From UBA2336 sp964404445 (lineage in GTDB: Bacteria > Bacteroidota > Bacteroidia > Cytophagales > Cyclobacteriaceae): 64,000 nucleotides of DNA. The position numbers and the translations under genes were made by a program. The stretch spans positions 248,001 to 312,000 of the forward strand of contig CAYOJW010000002.1 in NCBI GenBank assembly GCA_964404445.1. The letters are read 5' to 3'. Numbering within the stretch: position 1 is the stretch's first letter; the number at the start of each line of letters is the position of its first letter. Positions 1 through 8,932 of the stretch are shown here, piece after piece. The notes beneath the pieces were generated by a model that did not search any database, had not been told where the DNA came from, and worked only from the letters and a program-made list of their open reading frames with translations.

Positions 1-575
1 CCCTGCGCAAACGGTGCGATGACACGGGTGCGCTGTTGATCTTAGATGAAATACAATGCGGTATGGGGCGCACCGGAACGCTGTTTGCTTTTGAACAATT
101 TGATATTGTGCCCGATATTTTAACGGTTGCCAAGGCTTTCGGAGGCGGTTTGCCCATCGGGGCATTTATAGCCGACCGCAACAAAATGAAGTGCCTTACC
201 CATAACCCGATGCTGGGGCACATTACTACGTTTGGCGGAAACCCCGTTTGTTGTGCTTCGGCATTGGCAACGCTGGAAGTAATTGAAGAAGAAAAATTAT
301 TGGATGGCGTTGAGGCAAAAGGAAAACTTATCGAATCGTTGCTTCAACACAAACACATTAAAGAAATCAGGCGTTTCGGATTGATGTTCGCGGTTGACTT
401 CGACTCGGCCGAACGTGTAAACCGCATTGTAGAATACACCAAACAAAAAGGTGTGATCACCTATTGGTTTCTCTCGCATCCGTACAGTTTCCGCATTGCG
501 CCACCGCTTACCATTTCGGAGGAACAAATCCGTGAGTCGTGTAAGGTTATTTTAGAGGCGATTGAGAATTCGTAA
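1..575 (+). CDS. Class III PLP-dependent aminotransferase, C-terminal part (5' end outside window)
   Basis: This is the C-terminal portion of a fold-type I, class III aminotransferase (the acetylornithine/ornithine/4-aminobutyrate group). The frame is open from base 3, so the start lies before the window. Visible hallmarks are LILDEIQCGMGRTG, whose Asp would contact the pyridine nitrogen of PLP, and TVAKAFGGGLP, whose Lys would form the Schiff base. TFGGNPVCCASA follows, as in the family. About 190 residues are present, roughly the last 45% of a normal enzyme. Substrate cannot be told from this part; ArgD-like and aspartate aminotransferase family annotations are both possible. The gene converges on the M1 peptidase and ends just before a long hairpin. 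Confidence 0.9.
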   Translation, partial: LRKRCDDTGALLILDEIQCGMGRTGTLFAFEQFDIVPDILTVAKAFGGGLPIGAFIADRNKMKCLTHNPMLGHITTFGGNPVCCASALATLEVIEEEKLLDGVEAKGKLIESLLQHKHIKEIRRFGLMFAVDFDSAERVNRIVEYTKQKGVITYWFLSHPYSFRIAPPLTISEEQIRESCKVILEAIENS

Positions 576-578
576 ACA

Positions 579-620
579 AGTTTCCGGTTACCGGCAACCA
601 GAAACCGGTAACCGGAAACT
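579..620. terminator. 16-bp perfect hairpin between convergent genes
   Basis: AGTTTCCGGTTACCGG (579-594) is the exact reverse complement of 605-620, with a 10-base loop. Each arm is itself nearly palindromic around CCGGTTACCGG, so a cruciform is possible. It fills the gap between the stop of the aminotransferase and the stop of the M1 peptidase. There is no T-tract on either side, so it may be a bidirectional terminator or mRNA 3'-end stabiliser rather than a classical intrinsic terminator. Confidence 0.6.
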
Positions 621-621
621 C

Positions 622-2274
622 TTAGTTGCCCATCAAATTAAACGAATACACGTAATAATTCGGATCGACTTTCACCGTTGCCCCTTTCGCACTGAGTTTC
701 TCTGGCTGATAATTTGTTGTAGGTTTTAACACCAGTTCCTTTCCGTCCACATTAATTTTTACTGGCATATCAAACGAATCGATGCAATTAGCCCAACGGT
801 ACAAAAGCACATCGTCTTTTACCCAATACTGGAAAACCGGAACGCGCGTGTCGCGCAAATATTGGTTAAAGAACGCTGTTAGATTCAATCCGAGGCTTTT
901 CGCCATATAATCTTCTACCTGTTGAGTGGTTACGGTTTGGTGATAGAATTCTTTATTTAATCCGCGAAGGGTTGCTTTCCATTTTTCATCATTGTTCGCT
1001 ACCTGACGCAGCGTGTGTAACAGGTTGGCTCCTTTACTGTACATATCCGAAGACCCTTCGGCATTCACATCATAATCGCCAATAATGGGTTTATCGTTGT
1101 TAATACCTAAGCGCTGGCCGCGAATGTATTCGGCACCAGCCTCTTTTCCGTAAAAGTATTCCACAAACAAACCTTCCGAATACGTTGTGAAACCTTCGTG
1201 TACCCACATATCGGCTATGTCTTTATAGGTAATGTTGTTGGCAAACCACTCATGCCCACTTTCGTGGATGATGATATAATCCCACTTTAACCCCCAACCG
1301 GTATAGCTGATGTCGTTGCCCAGATAACCTTTCAAATATTTGTTACCATACGTTACCGAGCTTTGATGTTCCATACCGAGGTACGGCACTTCTACCAGCT
1401 TATAGCTATCTTCATAAAACGGGTACGGACCAAACCAGTTTTCAAAAGCATCCATAGTGCGTGTGGCATCTTTAAAGTGTTCTTTCGCTTTCGCAAGATT
1501 TGATTTCAACACCCAGAAATCCATATCAAGCAAACCCTTTTCGCCTTTATATTTTTCTGAAAAATTAACGTAATCGCCAATGTTAATATTTACACCGTAA
1601 TTGTTGATGGGGTTTACCACCACCCAGGTAAATGTTTTGGTTTTGTTCTTTTCAACCTTTTGTTTTTTTAACCGGCCATTGGCCACGGCAATTAAATCGC
1701 CCGGTACGTTTACGTTGATGATCATACCGTTTTCGGGTTCGTCATACATGTGGTCTTTACACGGCCACCATAAACTGGCGCCAATGCCCTGGCACGATGT
1801 GGCGATAAAGTGCTTACCGTTTGCATCTTTTTCCCACGAAAAACCTCCGTCCCACGGTGCGCGCTTGGCTACTGTTGGTTTTCCTGAAAACTCGATGGTA
1901 AGCGAATTGGTAACCCCTGTTACCTGCGGCTTGACCAACGTAATAAAATGCGCGTTGCCTTCGTGCCGCACGGCTAACACCTGGCCGTCTTGCATTACTT
2001 TATCAATTTGCATGGGCGCCTGCAAATCGATCTGCATAACATTGTGCGCCTGTAATACTTTATAATACACCACGTTGGTGCCTTTAATAGTCTGGTCGGT
2101 TGGGTTAACCGCTACCGATAAATCGTATTGGTATAAATCCCACCACGCACGTTCAGGGGTTATGGAGCCGCGCAGGGTATCCTGCCGGGTGTAGGTACGT
2201 TCAGAAAACAGGGCTTGCGCCTGAACAGCGGTTGCAGCCAAAAGAAATAGGCAGGTGATGAAATAGTTTTTCAT
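622..2274 (-). CDS. M1 family zinc metallopeptidase, exported
   Basis: A secreted or periplasmic aminopeptidase of the gluzincin M1 family. Residues 1-20 form a signal peptide ending in VQAQ. The N-terminal beta-domain spans about 30-250. The catalytic domain carries GMEH (300-303, in place of the usual GxMEN exopeptidase motif), the zinc site HESGH (337-341), and the third ligand Glu360 in WVHEGFTTYSEG, all well placed. The 550-residue length fits the short M1 form without the helical C-terminal domain. It would trim peptides outside the cytoplasm. Its start is about 50 bases from that of the AI-2E family gene, so the two are divergently transcribed. Confidence 0.93.
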   Translation of the reverse strand: MKNYFITCLFLLAATAVQAQALFSERTYTRQDTLRGSITPERAWWDLYQYDLSVAVNPTDQTIKGTNVVYYKVLQAHNVMQIDLQAPMQIDKVMQDGQVLAVRHEGNAHFITLVKPQVTGVTNSLTIEFSGKPTVAKRAPWDGGFSWEKDANGKHFIATSCQGIGASLWWPCKDHMYDEPENGMIINVNVPGDLIAVANGRLKKQKVEKNKTKTFTWVVVNPINNYGVNINIGDYVNFSEKYKGEKGLLDMDFWVLKSNLAKAKEHFKDATRTMDAFENWFGPYPFYEDSYKLVEVPYLGMEHQSSVTYGNKYLKGYLGNDISYTGWGLKWDYIIIHESGHEWFANNITYKDIADMWVHEGFTTYSEGLFVEYFYGKEAGAEYIRGQRLGINNDKPIIGDYDVNAEGSSDMYSKGANLLHTLRQVANNDEKWKATLRGLNKEFYHQTVTTQQVEDYMAKSLGLNLTAFFNQYLRDTRVPVFQYWVKDDVLLYRWANCIDSFDMPVKINVDGKELVLKPTTNYQPEKLSAKGATVKVDPNYYVYSFNLMGN

Positions 2275-2324
2275 ATTTATTGGTGTACTTTTATTTTATC
2301 TGACCCTTAAAAGTAATTTTAAGC

Positions 2325-3413
2325 ATGAAAGTTTCAAAACCGTTCGACCGCCTCGACTACATTTACAAACTGTTAATGATCAGCGCTTTGGTTATCCTGG
2401 GCACTGTTCTGGCAGCCGATATTGTAATTCCTATTCTTGTTTCGGCATTGCTGGCCATTGTTTTATTACCTATCGTTAACTGGTTAGAGAAAAAACTCCC
2501 CACAACATTTGCGGTAATTATTGTGCTAACGGTTTCGTTTGTGGTTTTTGGCGGGTTTATCTGGATTATCGGCCAACAGATTACCAACCTGGTAAGGGAT
2601 TTACCCAACTTAGAAACAAAGTATTTTCAGTTAGTTGAAACTATCAGCAACCAGTTCGAATCGCTGTTAGGCATTACCGGTGACGAACAAACACAAATGG
2701 TAAAAGACTCGCTAAAAGGCATAACCGGTGCGGTTACCAATGTGCTGGTATCGACCACCAATACGCTTTCGCTGATTGTTCAAATACCGATTTATATTTT
2801 CCTGTTCCTGATCTACCGCGATAAGTTTAAAAAATTCCTCGACAGTTTACTCCCCAACGATGAAGGACAAGAGTGGAAAAGTGACATTGAAAACGTATTG
2901 CAGGGCTACATTTCGGGCTTACTGATTGTTACCGCTATCATCAGTGTATTAAATACTGTTGGGTTATTGCTGTTGGGTATTGAACACGCTGTTTTCTTTG
3001 GTGTGCTTTCGGGTATCCTCACCATCATTCCTTACGTTGGTATATTTATTGGCGCTACCCTGCCGGTATTATTCGCCTTGCTCACCAAAGACAGCGCATG
3101 GTATGCCGTTGGTGTGGTAATCATGTTTACCGTGGTGCAATTCACGGAAGGAAATTTTATCACACCGCGTATCACCGGCTCGAAGGTGAGCATTAACGCG
3201 CTCGCTGCCATTGTTGCCCTATTGGTAGGCGCTAAGATTTTAGGTGTTGCCGGTATGATATTGGCCGTACCCCTGATGGGCGTTATTAAAGTATTGCTGA
3301 ACCACAGCGATCACCTGAAATCCTTCACTATTTTATTAGACGACACCGATGATGATGAAAAAGGAAAGTCAATCATTCGGATCAGGCGTAAACCAAAGGC
3401 TAAAGAAGCTTAA
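2325..3413 (+). CDS. AI-2E family transporter (UPF0118/PerM-type permease)
   Basis: A polytopic inner-membrane protein of 362 residues with about eight predicted helices. It has the family layout: two N-terminal helical pairs, an amphipathic cytoplasmic stretch around 85-145, then the conserved C-terminal block containing LSGILTIIPYVGIFIGATLP and TEGNFITPRITGSKV. The family was named after E. coli TqsA, but substrates of Bacteroidota members are unknown. The tail (after about 340) is charged and cytoplasmic. Its stop codon overlaps that of hslV on the opposite strand through a shared TTAA. Confidence 0.93.
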   Translation: MKVSKPFDRLDYIYKLLMISALVILGTVLAADIVIPILVSALLAIVLLPIVNWLEKKLPTTFAVIIVLTVSFVVFGGFIWIIGQQITNLVRDLPNLETKYFQLVETISNQFESLLGITGDEQTQMVKDSLKGITGAVTNVLVSTTNTLSLIVQIPIYIFLFLIYRDKFKKFLDSLLPNDEGQEWKSDIENVLQGYISGLLIVTAIISVLNTVGLLLLGIEHAVFFGVLSGILTIIPYVGIFIGATLPVLFALLTKDSAWYAVGVVIMFTVVQFTEGNFITPRITGSKVSINALAAIVALLVGAKILGVAGMILAVPLMGVIKVLLNHSDHLKSFTILLDDTDDDEKGKSIIRIRRKPKAKEA

Positions 3414-3943
3414 AGTTTTTCGATAACGAGATTGTGATTCGTGTAAATACAAATATCAGCCGCGATATTCAGGCTTTCGCGCACGATTTCCTCGGCCGAC
3501 AAATGCGCGGCATGTTTTTTTAAGGCCAGCGCAGCCGATTGGGCATACATAGCGCCCGAACCAATAGCCGCCACCTGGTTATCAGGTTCCAGCACATCGC
3601 CCGTGCCCGATAAAATCAGTATCTCTTCTTTGCCGACTGCAATCAGCATGGCTTCGAGCTTGCTCAAATACCGATCGGTTCGCCAGTCTTTCGCCAACTC
3701 GATTGCCGCACGCTTCATGTTGCCTCCATAAGCATTCAGTTTTTCTTCGAAGCGGTCTAATAATGTAAACGCATCGGCCGTAGAGCCTGCAAACCCGGTA
3801 ATAACGTTACCATCTTGCAGCTTACGGATTTTCTTCACATTGCTTTTGGCAACGTAATTCCCCATCGTAGCCTGACCATCGGCACCAATGGCTACCTGAT
3901 TATTGTGTTTTACGGCCAGTACGGTTGTTGAGCGTATCTTCAT
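3410..3943 (-). CDS. hslV: ATP-dependent protease subunit HslV (ClpQ)
   Basis: The proteolytic subunit of the HslVU (ClpQY) protease, a double-hexamer Ntn hydrolase in the cytoplasm. I start it at the ATG giving MKIRSTTVLAV, 177 residues. A further upstream ATG would add ten residues before the propeptide and is less likely. The Thr-Thr pair at residues 6-7 aligns with the mature N-terminus of E. coli HslV, so a five-residue propeptide must be removed. The conserved GADGQATMGN and GFAGSTADAFTLLDRFE blocks are present. The ATPase partner hslU is not in this window. It lies 39 bases downstream of the PDH E2 gene on the same strand and may share its transcript. Confidence 0.96.
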   Translation of the reverse strand: MKIRSTTVLAVKHNNQVAIGADGQATMGNYVAKSNVKKIRKLQDGNVITGFAGSTADAFTLLDRFEEKLNAYGGNMKRAAIELAKDWRTDRYLSKLEAMLIAVGKEEILILSGTGDVLEPDNQVAAIGSGAMYAQSAALALKKHAAHLSAEEIVRESLNIAADICIYTNHNLVIEKL

Positions 3944-3982
3944 AAAAAAATAAGCCGGAAGCGAGTCCGGCATTCGTGTTAA

Positions 3983-5608
3983 CTAAATCAAAATTCTTAC
4001 AGGGTCTTCCAGCAAGCCTTTCAGCGTTTTGAGAAAGGCCGCACCCGTAGCGCCATCAACCGTACGGTGATCGCACGATAGTGTTACTTTCATCACGTTA
4101 CCCACGGCAAGCTGACCGTTCTTTACAATAGCCGTTTCTTTAATTCCGCCTACGGCTAAAATACATGAGTCGGGCGAGTTGATGATGGCCGTAAATTCTT
4201 CAACACCAAACATACCGAGGTTTGATATAGTGAATGTACTTCCTTCCCACTCAGCCGGTTGTAGTTTTTTATCGTGTGCTTTTTGGGCTAACTCTTTTAC
4301 TTCGGTAGCAATGTGCGATAACGATTTGTTATCAGCAAAACGAACTACCGGAACTAACAAACCATCTTTTACCGCAACGGCTACACCAATGTGAATGTGA
4401 TGGTTCTTTCTGATCTTATCGCCTAACCAGCTTGAGTTAATATCCGGATGCTGACGCAACGCTGCGGCTGTTGCCTTAATCACCATGTCGTTGAATGAAA
4501 TCTTCACCGGAGAAATTTCATTGATGCTCTTACGCGCTTCCATGGCTTTGTCCATGTTGATTTCCATGGTTACATAGAAGTGCGGAGCGGTAAACAAACT
4601 TTCGGATAAACGCTTGGCGATTACTTTACGCATTTGCGATACCGCTACTTCTTCGAAGCTTTCTTCGCCCACAACCTGAGGCAATACAACTGCCGGAGCA
4701 GATTTACCATCTTTCGTTGCAGGTTTTGCATCAGCCGATGGCTTATAATTTTCAACATCACTTTTGGTTACACGACCGTGATCGCCTGTACCGGTGATTT
4801 TTGAAATATCAAGACCTTTATCTTTTGCAATTTTCTTTGCCAAAGGCGATGCCTTCACACGCCCGTTCGATGCATGGCTGGCATCAGCGGTTTCTGCCGG
4901 GGCAGATTTTGTTTCGGTTTTTGTTTCTACCTTCGTTTCGGGTTGGCTTGATGCGCTGCCTCCGCCCGACTGATTAGCTTTTAACAATGTTTGCCAGTCG
5001 GCATCTTTTTCACCGATAATAGCCAGCACACCGTTTACCGCAACCGCCTGACCTTTTTCGGCACCGATGTACAGCAACGTTCCGTTGTTGTACGATTCGT
5101 ACTCCATGGTAGCCTTGTCGGTTTCTACTTCGGCCAACAGTTCGCCTGTTTTTACTGTATCGCCAATTTTTTTATGCCACGCGGCAATCACACCTTCGGT
5201 CATGGTGTCGCTCATCTTTGGCATTTGCACGATTTCGGCCTTAATGCCCGAAGTATCTATTTTCTCACCGGCAGATTCTTCTTTAGCCGGTGCGGTTGTT
5301 TCTGTTTTTTTAGGGGCAGCGCTGCCACCTCCGGAGTTTGCGCCTTCCAGCAACGCTTTGTAGTCTTCGCCTTTTTTACCTACAACAGCCAATACCGCAT
5401 CGATGGCTACGGCTTGGCCTTCTTGTGCACCAAGGTACAACACAACGCCATCGTTATACGATTCGTAATCCATAGTGGCTTTGTCGGTTTCGATTTCTGC
5501 CATCAGTTCGCCCGACTTCACGGTATCACCAACCTTTTTATGCCATTTAGCGATTACACCTTCGGTCATGGTGTCGCTCATCTTGGGCATTCTCACTATC
5601 TCGGCCAT
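3983..5608 (-). CDS. pdhC: Pyruvate dehydrogenase complex dihydrolipoamide acetyltransferase (E2)
   Basis: The E2 core of the pyruvate dehydrogenase complex, which transfers the acetyl group from lipoamide to CoA. Two lipoyl domains are visible, each with the lipoylated Lys in a DKATM motif (DKATMDYES near 44, DKATMEYES near 168). They are joined by Ala/Glu/Lys/Thr-rich linkers. A peripheral subunit (E3-binding) domain follows at about 252-288 (ASPLAKKIAKDKGLDISKIT). The catalytic domain occupies about 310-541, ending with the active-site His in SCDHRTVDGATGA. The pyruvate-type assignment rests on the double lipoyl domain and overall similarity; a 2-oxoglutarate or branched-chain E2 usually has one. 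No E1 or E3 gene is adjacent. A promoter candidate lies just upstream. Confidence 0.93.
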   Translation of the reverse strand: MAEIVRMPKMSDTMTEGVIAKWHKKVGDTVKSGELMAEIETDKATMDYESYNDGVVLYLGAQEGQAVAIDAVLAVVGKKGEDYKALLEGANSGGGSAAPKKTETTAPAKEESAGEKIDTSGIKAEIVQMPKMSDTMTEGVIAAWHKKIGDTVKTGELLAEVETDKATMEYESYNNGTLLYIGAEKGQAVAVNGVLAIIGEKDADWQTLLKANQSGGGSASSQPETKVETKTETKSAPAETADASHASNGRVKASPLAKKIAKDKGLDISKITGTGDHGRVTKSDVENYKPSADAKPATKDGKSAPAVVLPQVVGEESFEEVAVSQMRKVIAKRLSESLFTAPHFYVTMEINMDKAMEARKSINEISPVKISFNDMVIKATAAALRQHPDINSSWLGDKIRKNHHIHIGVAVAVKDGLLVPVVRFADNKSLSHIATEVKELAQKAHDKKLQPAEWEGSTFTISNLGMFGVEEFTAIINSPDSCILAVGGIKETAIVKNGQLAVGNVMKVTLSCDHRTVDGATGAAFLKTLKGLLEDPVRILI

Positions 5609-5642
5609 GCTATATTATTATGCTGTTTATAAATGTAGGGGT

Positions 5643-5673
5643 CAAAAATAGGGTTAAAAAGGCCGAAATTCAA
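5643..5673 (-). promoter_or_regulatory. Bacteroidetes-type promoter for the PDH E2 gene
   Basis: Read on the minus strand, TTG (complement of 5671-5673) is followed after 20 bases by TATTTTTG (complement of 5643-5650), an exact match to the Bacteroidetes -7 consensus TAnnTTTG. It lies about 35 bases before the E2 start codon. The spacing fits the SigA-type promoters known in Flavobacterium and Bacteroides. Confidence 0.55.
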
Positions 5674-5686
5674 GCATTAAAATGCT

Positions 5687-8600
5687 TTAAAAATTTACCA
5701 GACCAATTAGAAAACTGAACTGGGTAACAGTGGGTTGCAGGCCGTATGCATAGCGGAAACCAACATTGAACTGAGGTAGGTAACGCATAAAATTAAAATC
5801 CATGCGCAACTCGCCACCCACCGATGCATACGTTTGACTAATTACCTGAGTAGTACGCACCGTTGACCCGAACCCGTAATCAAAAAAGGCATTACCCCTG
5901 AAGCGTTGAACATTTAGCCAGGGGCCTAATGCAACATCGGGATACCAAAGAGGTAAGGTATAGTTGGCCGACATGGAGTAAAATTTTTCGAAGCGTGAAA
6001 CAGAAAAACCTCTTGGTAAAGGAATCTGGTTGTTGAACAGGTAGTTGTTGCGGCCTGCTTCTCTGTTGCTATAAACCTGTGGAATGTCGGTGGACTGAAA
6101 CGCCCAATACCCCCACAACGAATGGTGTTTGAACAGGCCGGGGAAATAAAGCTGGGTATAAAACGAAAATTGATTCCCTGAAAAATCACCACCAAAAGGT
6201 GTGCTGTACCAGTTCAGGCTAATGGCTTGTCCGAATTTGCTGTTTATATCACGCCTGCTTTGTTTCAGCAAACGATAAGCCGATAGAGCAAATCGATTGC
6301 TGATGAGTGTACCATTATCGATATAATTCTGGAAAGGGTAAAACGATTCGTACGAAGGACGAAGAGGTGTTGCAGGATCAACCCTATACACATACGGAAC
6401 TTCTCTTATTGTGCTGCCTATTGAATTCTCAAAATCTGAAACTCTGGTTACACCAATGTAATTACTAACTGAAAAATTACCATGATACTTAGCGTTAGTA
6501 GTTATTAACGGCAGTCGAAGTCCAACTTCTGTTGATTGTTCTTTCCATTTAAAGTTCACATCCTGACGGAAATAGGTAGTATCAAACGAAAATGCTGGTA
6601 GCTGTTCTCCGCGCAAAAGCATAAATGGTATATTATCCTCTGTAACCGACCTATTCGCAAACTTTATATTCACATCAATAATCGGATACCAGCCCTGATA
6701 GCTTACGCCCAACCGCCACGCGCCTGTGCGTTCGTTAATATCGAACAAATAACCGGCTTTTATTTCGGTTGTACTGAGTACGTCTTGTGTCGATATGCCT
6801 ATGTCGGCCTGCGTGAACGATGAGTTAAAGTAAGCGCCCCAACTGTATGGATTAAAAATGCCCGAGATTTTCCGGTATCGATTTGTACCGTACTGCTGTT
6901 GCGGAACACTGTCGAGCAAATGCGGATGCCCTTCCTGCTCCACTAAATAATCGACAAAGTTTTTTACGGTTTGTGGCTTTTCAAACACCGACCATGCGTT
7001 GGGCGAAAATGGAATTGACACCACATCTAATCCATCGCGCGATTGATTGTTGTAATAAATTTTCGAGCCATCATCGGAAATTACCGGGTTGTACGCACCA
7101 TACTTTGCTGAAGTTATTTGCAACGTTACGTTTTGCTTTAAGTCGAGCGCGTAGATATTATCGATGCCGCTTACCGGGGAATTGTAAAAAAGATATTCGT
7201 TCGTTAACACCGGGTGACCGATGTTTTCGTTGGATGGTTCTATCAAAACCGTTTCTTTACCCGAAGCATAATCAATCGTTACCACGCTTCGTTTTTGCGA
7301 TTCGGTTTTTAAGGCAACAATCTTTGAGCCATCGGCCGACCAACGCGCCATTGAATAAAAAGCGTTCGATGGATTTTCAAATTTCTTCAGCACGTTTCCG
7401 GTTTCACTACTGATCACCACCAGCGAAACAGTATATTCCGTATCACTTTCAACCGTTACGATTTTTGTGGTATCGGGCGAAAGTGCCGCACCCGAATAGC
7501 GCGTTTTATGCGTTAGCACCCGGTATTTTTTTGTGCTTACATCGTACGATTTTATCACCGAATAATTTTTCACGCGCCAGCGCGGATCAAACCCAAACTC
7601 GCTCCACACAATTTTATCTTTTACGGACGATAACATACCGCCATCGTTCACTATCCCCGGAATAAAAATTTTCTTCTCGTCCGGCCCGGTAATTTTTACA
7701 AACTGAATAAAGTCGCCAATGCCACTTTTCTGTACAACCACGCTACCATCGGGCAAGGGTTGCGGATATTCATAATCGGTATAGGCTTTTGATTTGCGTT
7801 TTGTAACCGGTTCGAAGTTAGTGAGCTGTATATGGCTCAATTCATCCGCCCATGTTTTTTGCAGATCAAGCGCTGTGGCCTGGTACAACTTAGGCAGACT
7901 TAAACCGCTTAACTTTTTTACCGAGGTTGAAAACCTGAATGGCAAAAACGGCAGCATGGCTGTACGTTTCATAGCCTTGCCCCAAATGTCGGCATCGCCT
8001 GTGTGCTTGCGCAGATAGCCGATCATGTGATACCCAAACACATAATGATCGCTGATCTGGTGTTTGTACGAACGTAAATATTGCTTGTTGTAATTAAACG
8101 TGCGGCCTTCCTGAAGATTTGTACGCAACAACAATCCAAAGTTGGGTATCCGGCCACGACCGCTGTGGGTAAAGGCTGTTTCAGTAGCTACGGCATCGCC
8201 CTCCCAAACCCATTGCGGAACGGATGATGTTGCCATCGCGGCCAGCGTGGCAGGGCCAAACGCATAATATAAGAACCGGTTAAAGCCGGTGTTGGCACGC
8301 TGAAACTGAACAACGTGCCGGTATTCGTGCGTGGCTAACTGATCGAGCCAATCGTTCGTGCCCAAAAAATTATAATCCTGTGGCGGCATGGTGTAAAACT
8401 CCGACCTGCGCGGTATTAGGCTCACGAAACCATTTGAAACAGACGACTGGTTTTGCAGGATCACGGAAATTTTCCGGGGCTTCACGCCCATCGAGGCAGC
8501 CTCGGGTTCGTAAATATGTTCGAGTGTATTGGCTACACGCTGTGCCTCTTTTTCAAATGCCTTTGGGTACAGCACTTTAAAGTGCGGTGTGTTTATTTTA

Positions 8601-8698
8601 TAAAACTTTACCGAGGGCGGATTGTTGTTTAGCACTTCCTGACCTGTTACCGGCCTTGTCATGGTAAATACAATCAGTATGAAGAGGGCGTATTTCAC
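5687..8698 (-). CDS. Outer-membrane protein with HEXXH peptidase-like domain, PD40 propeller and C-terminal barrel
   Basis: A large exported protein of 1003 residues; the signal peptide ends near residue 20 (RPVTGQ). The N-terminal part (about 30-280) has a gluzincin-like zinc site: HEYRH at 124-128 and a candidate third ligand Glu166 in WVWEGDAVATE. Residues about 290-590 contain WD40-like/PD40 (TolB-type) propeller blades such as ALSPDTTKIV, ARWSADGSKIV and VISDDGSKIYY. From about 620 to the end the sequence alternates like a surface-antigen (BamA/Omp85-like) beta-barrel and ends in an aromatic residue (GLVNF), as outer-membrane barrels do. It could be a peptidase displayed on the barrel, or an inactive binding protein. 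The domain reading is mine; substrate is unknown. Confidence 0.8.
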   Translation of the reverse strand: MKYALFILIVFTMTRPVTGQEVLNNNPPSVKFYKINTPHFKVLYPKAFEKEAQRVANTLEHIYEPEAASMGVKPRKISVILQNQSSVSNGFVSLIPRRSEFYTMPPQDYNFLGTNDWLDQLATHEYRHVVQFQRANTGFNRFLYYAFGPATLAAMATSSVPQWVWEGDAVATETAFTHSGRGRIPNFGLLLRTNLQEGRTFNYNKQYLRSYKHQISDHYVFGYHMIGYLRKHTGDADIWGKAMKRTAMLPFLPFRFSTSVKKLSGLSLPKLYQATALDLQKTWADELSHIQLTNFEPVTKRKSKAYTDYEYPQPLPDGSVVVQKSGIGDFIQFVKITGPDEKKIFIPGIVNDGGMLSSVKDKIVWSEFGFDPRWRVKNYSVIKSYDVSTKKYRVLTHKTRYSGAALSPDTTKIVTVESDTEYTVSLVVISSETGNVLKKFENPSNAFYSMARWSADGSKIVALKTESQKRSVVTIDYASGKETVLIEPSNENIGHPVLTNEYLFYNSPVSGIDNIYALDLKQNVTLQITSAKYGAYNPVISDDGSKIYYNNQSRDGLDVVSIPFSPNAWSVFEKPQTVKNFVDYLVEQEGHPHLLDSVPQQQYGTNRYRKISGIFNPYSWGAYFNSSFTQADIGISTQDVLSTTEIKAGYLFDINERTGAWRLGVSYQGWYPIIDVNIKFANRSVTEDNIPFMLLRGEQLPAFSFDTTYFRQDVNFKWKEQSTEVGLRLPLITTNAKYHGNFSVSNYIGVTRVSDFENSIGSTIREVPYVYRVDPATPLRPSYESFYPFQNYIDNGTLISNRFALSAYRLLKQSRRDINSKFGQAISLNWYSTPFGGDFSGNQFSFYTQLYFPGLFKHHSLWGYWAFQSTDIPQVYSNREAGRNNYLFNNQIPLPRGFSVSRFEKFYSMSANYTLPLWYPDVALGPWLNVQRFRGNAFFDYGFGSTVRTTQVISQTYASVGGELRMDFNFMRYLPQFNVGFRYAYGLQPTVTQFSFLIGLVNF

Positions 8699-8794
8699 GA
8701 TTTAAAAAATGAAAGATCAGTCTGCAAACATTGAAAAACAATAGTCCGCCTTATTTTTTAACCGTATTATTGTAAAGTTTTAATACTCCGGCCT

Positions 8795-8917
8795 GTGTTT
8801 AAGCGACTGAAAGAATTTTACCAGCAATACAAAGCCTACATCCGGGTTGATCTGGTGATGTATGGCGTAATGGTTTTGCTGATTATCCTGTACCTCATTT
8901 TCAGTGCGGTGTTTTGA
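8795..8917 (+). CDS. Possible 40-residue single-span membrane protein
   Basis: A short frame beginning with GTG encodes about 40 residues: a basic, aromatic N-terminal half (FKRLKEFYQQYKAYIR) followed by one hydrophobic helix (VMYGVMVLLIILYLIFSAVF). This is the pattern of a real small membrane protein with its N-terminus inside. It fills the gap between the two minus-strand genes on either side. No homologue is recognised and no clear promoter is seen, so it remains a candidate only. Confidence 0.45.
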   Translation: MFKRLKEFYQQYKAYIRVDLVMYGVMVLLIILYLIFSAVF

Positions 8918-8932
8918 GTTAAGCCCTAACAC

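Noticed and set aside
4991..5632. A 213-codon open frame on the plus strand opposite the PDH E2 gene
   Set aside because: It is the antisense of the two lipoyl domains; their biased codon use keeps the opposite frame open. Its product has no recognisable domain.
6883..7413. A 176-codon plus-strand frame inside the propeller protein gene
   Set aside because: Antisense shadow of a well-supported coding sequence; Arg/His-rich product without family features.
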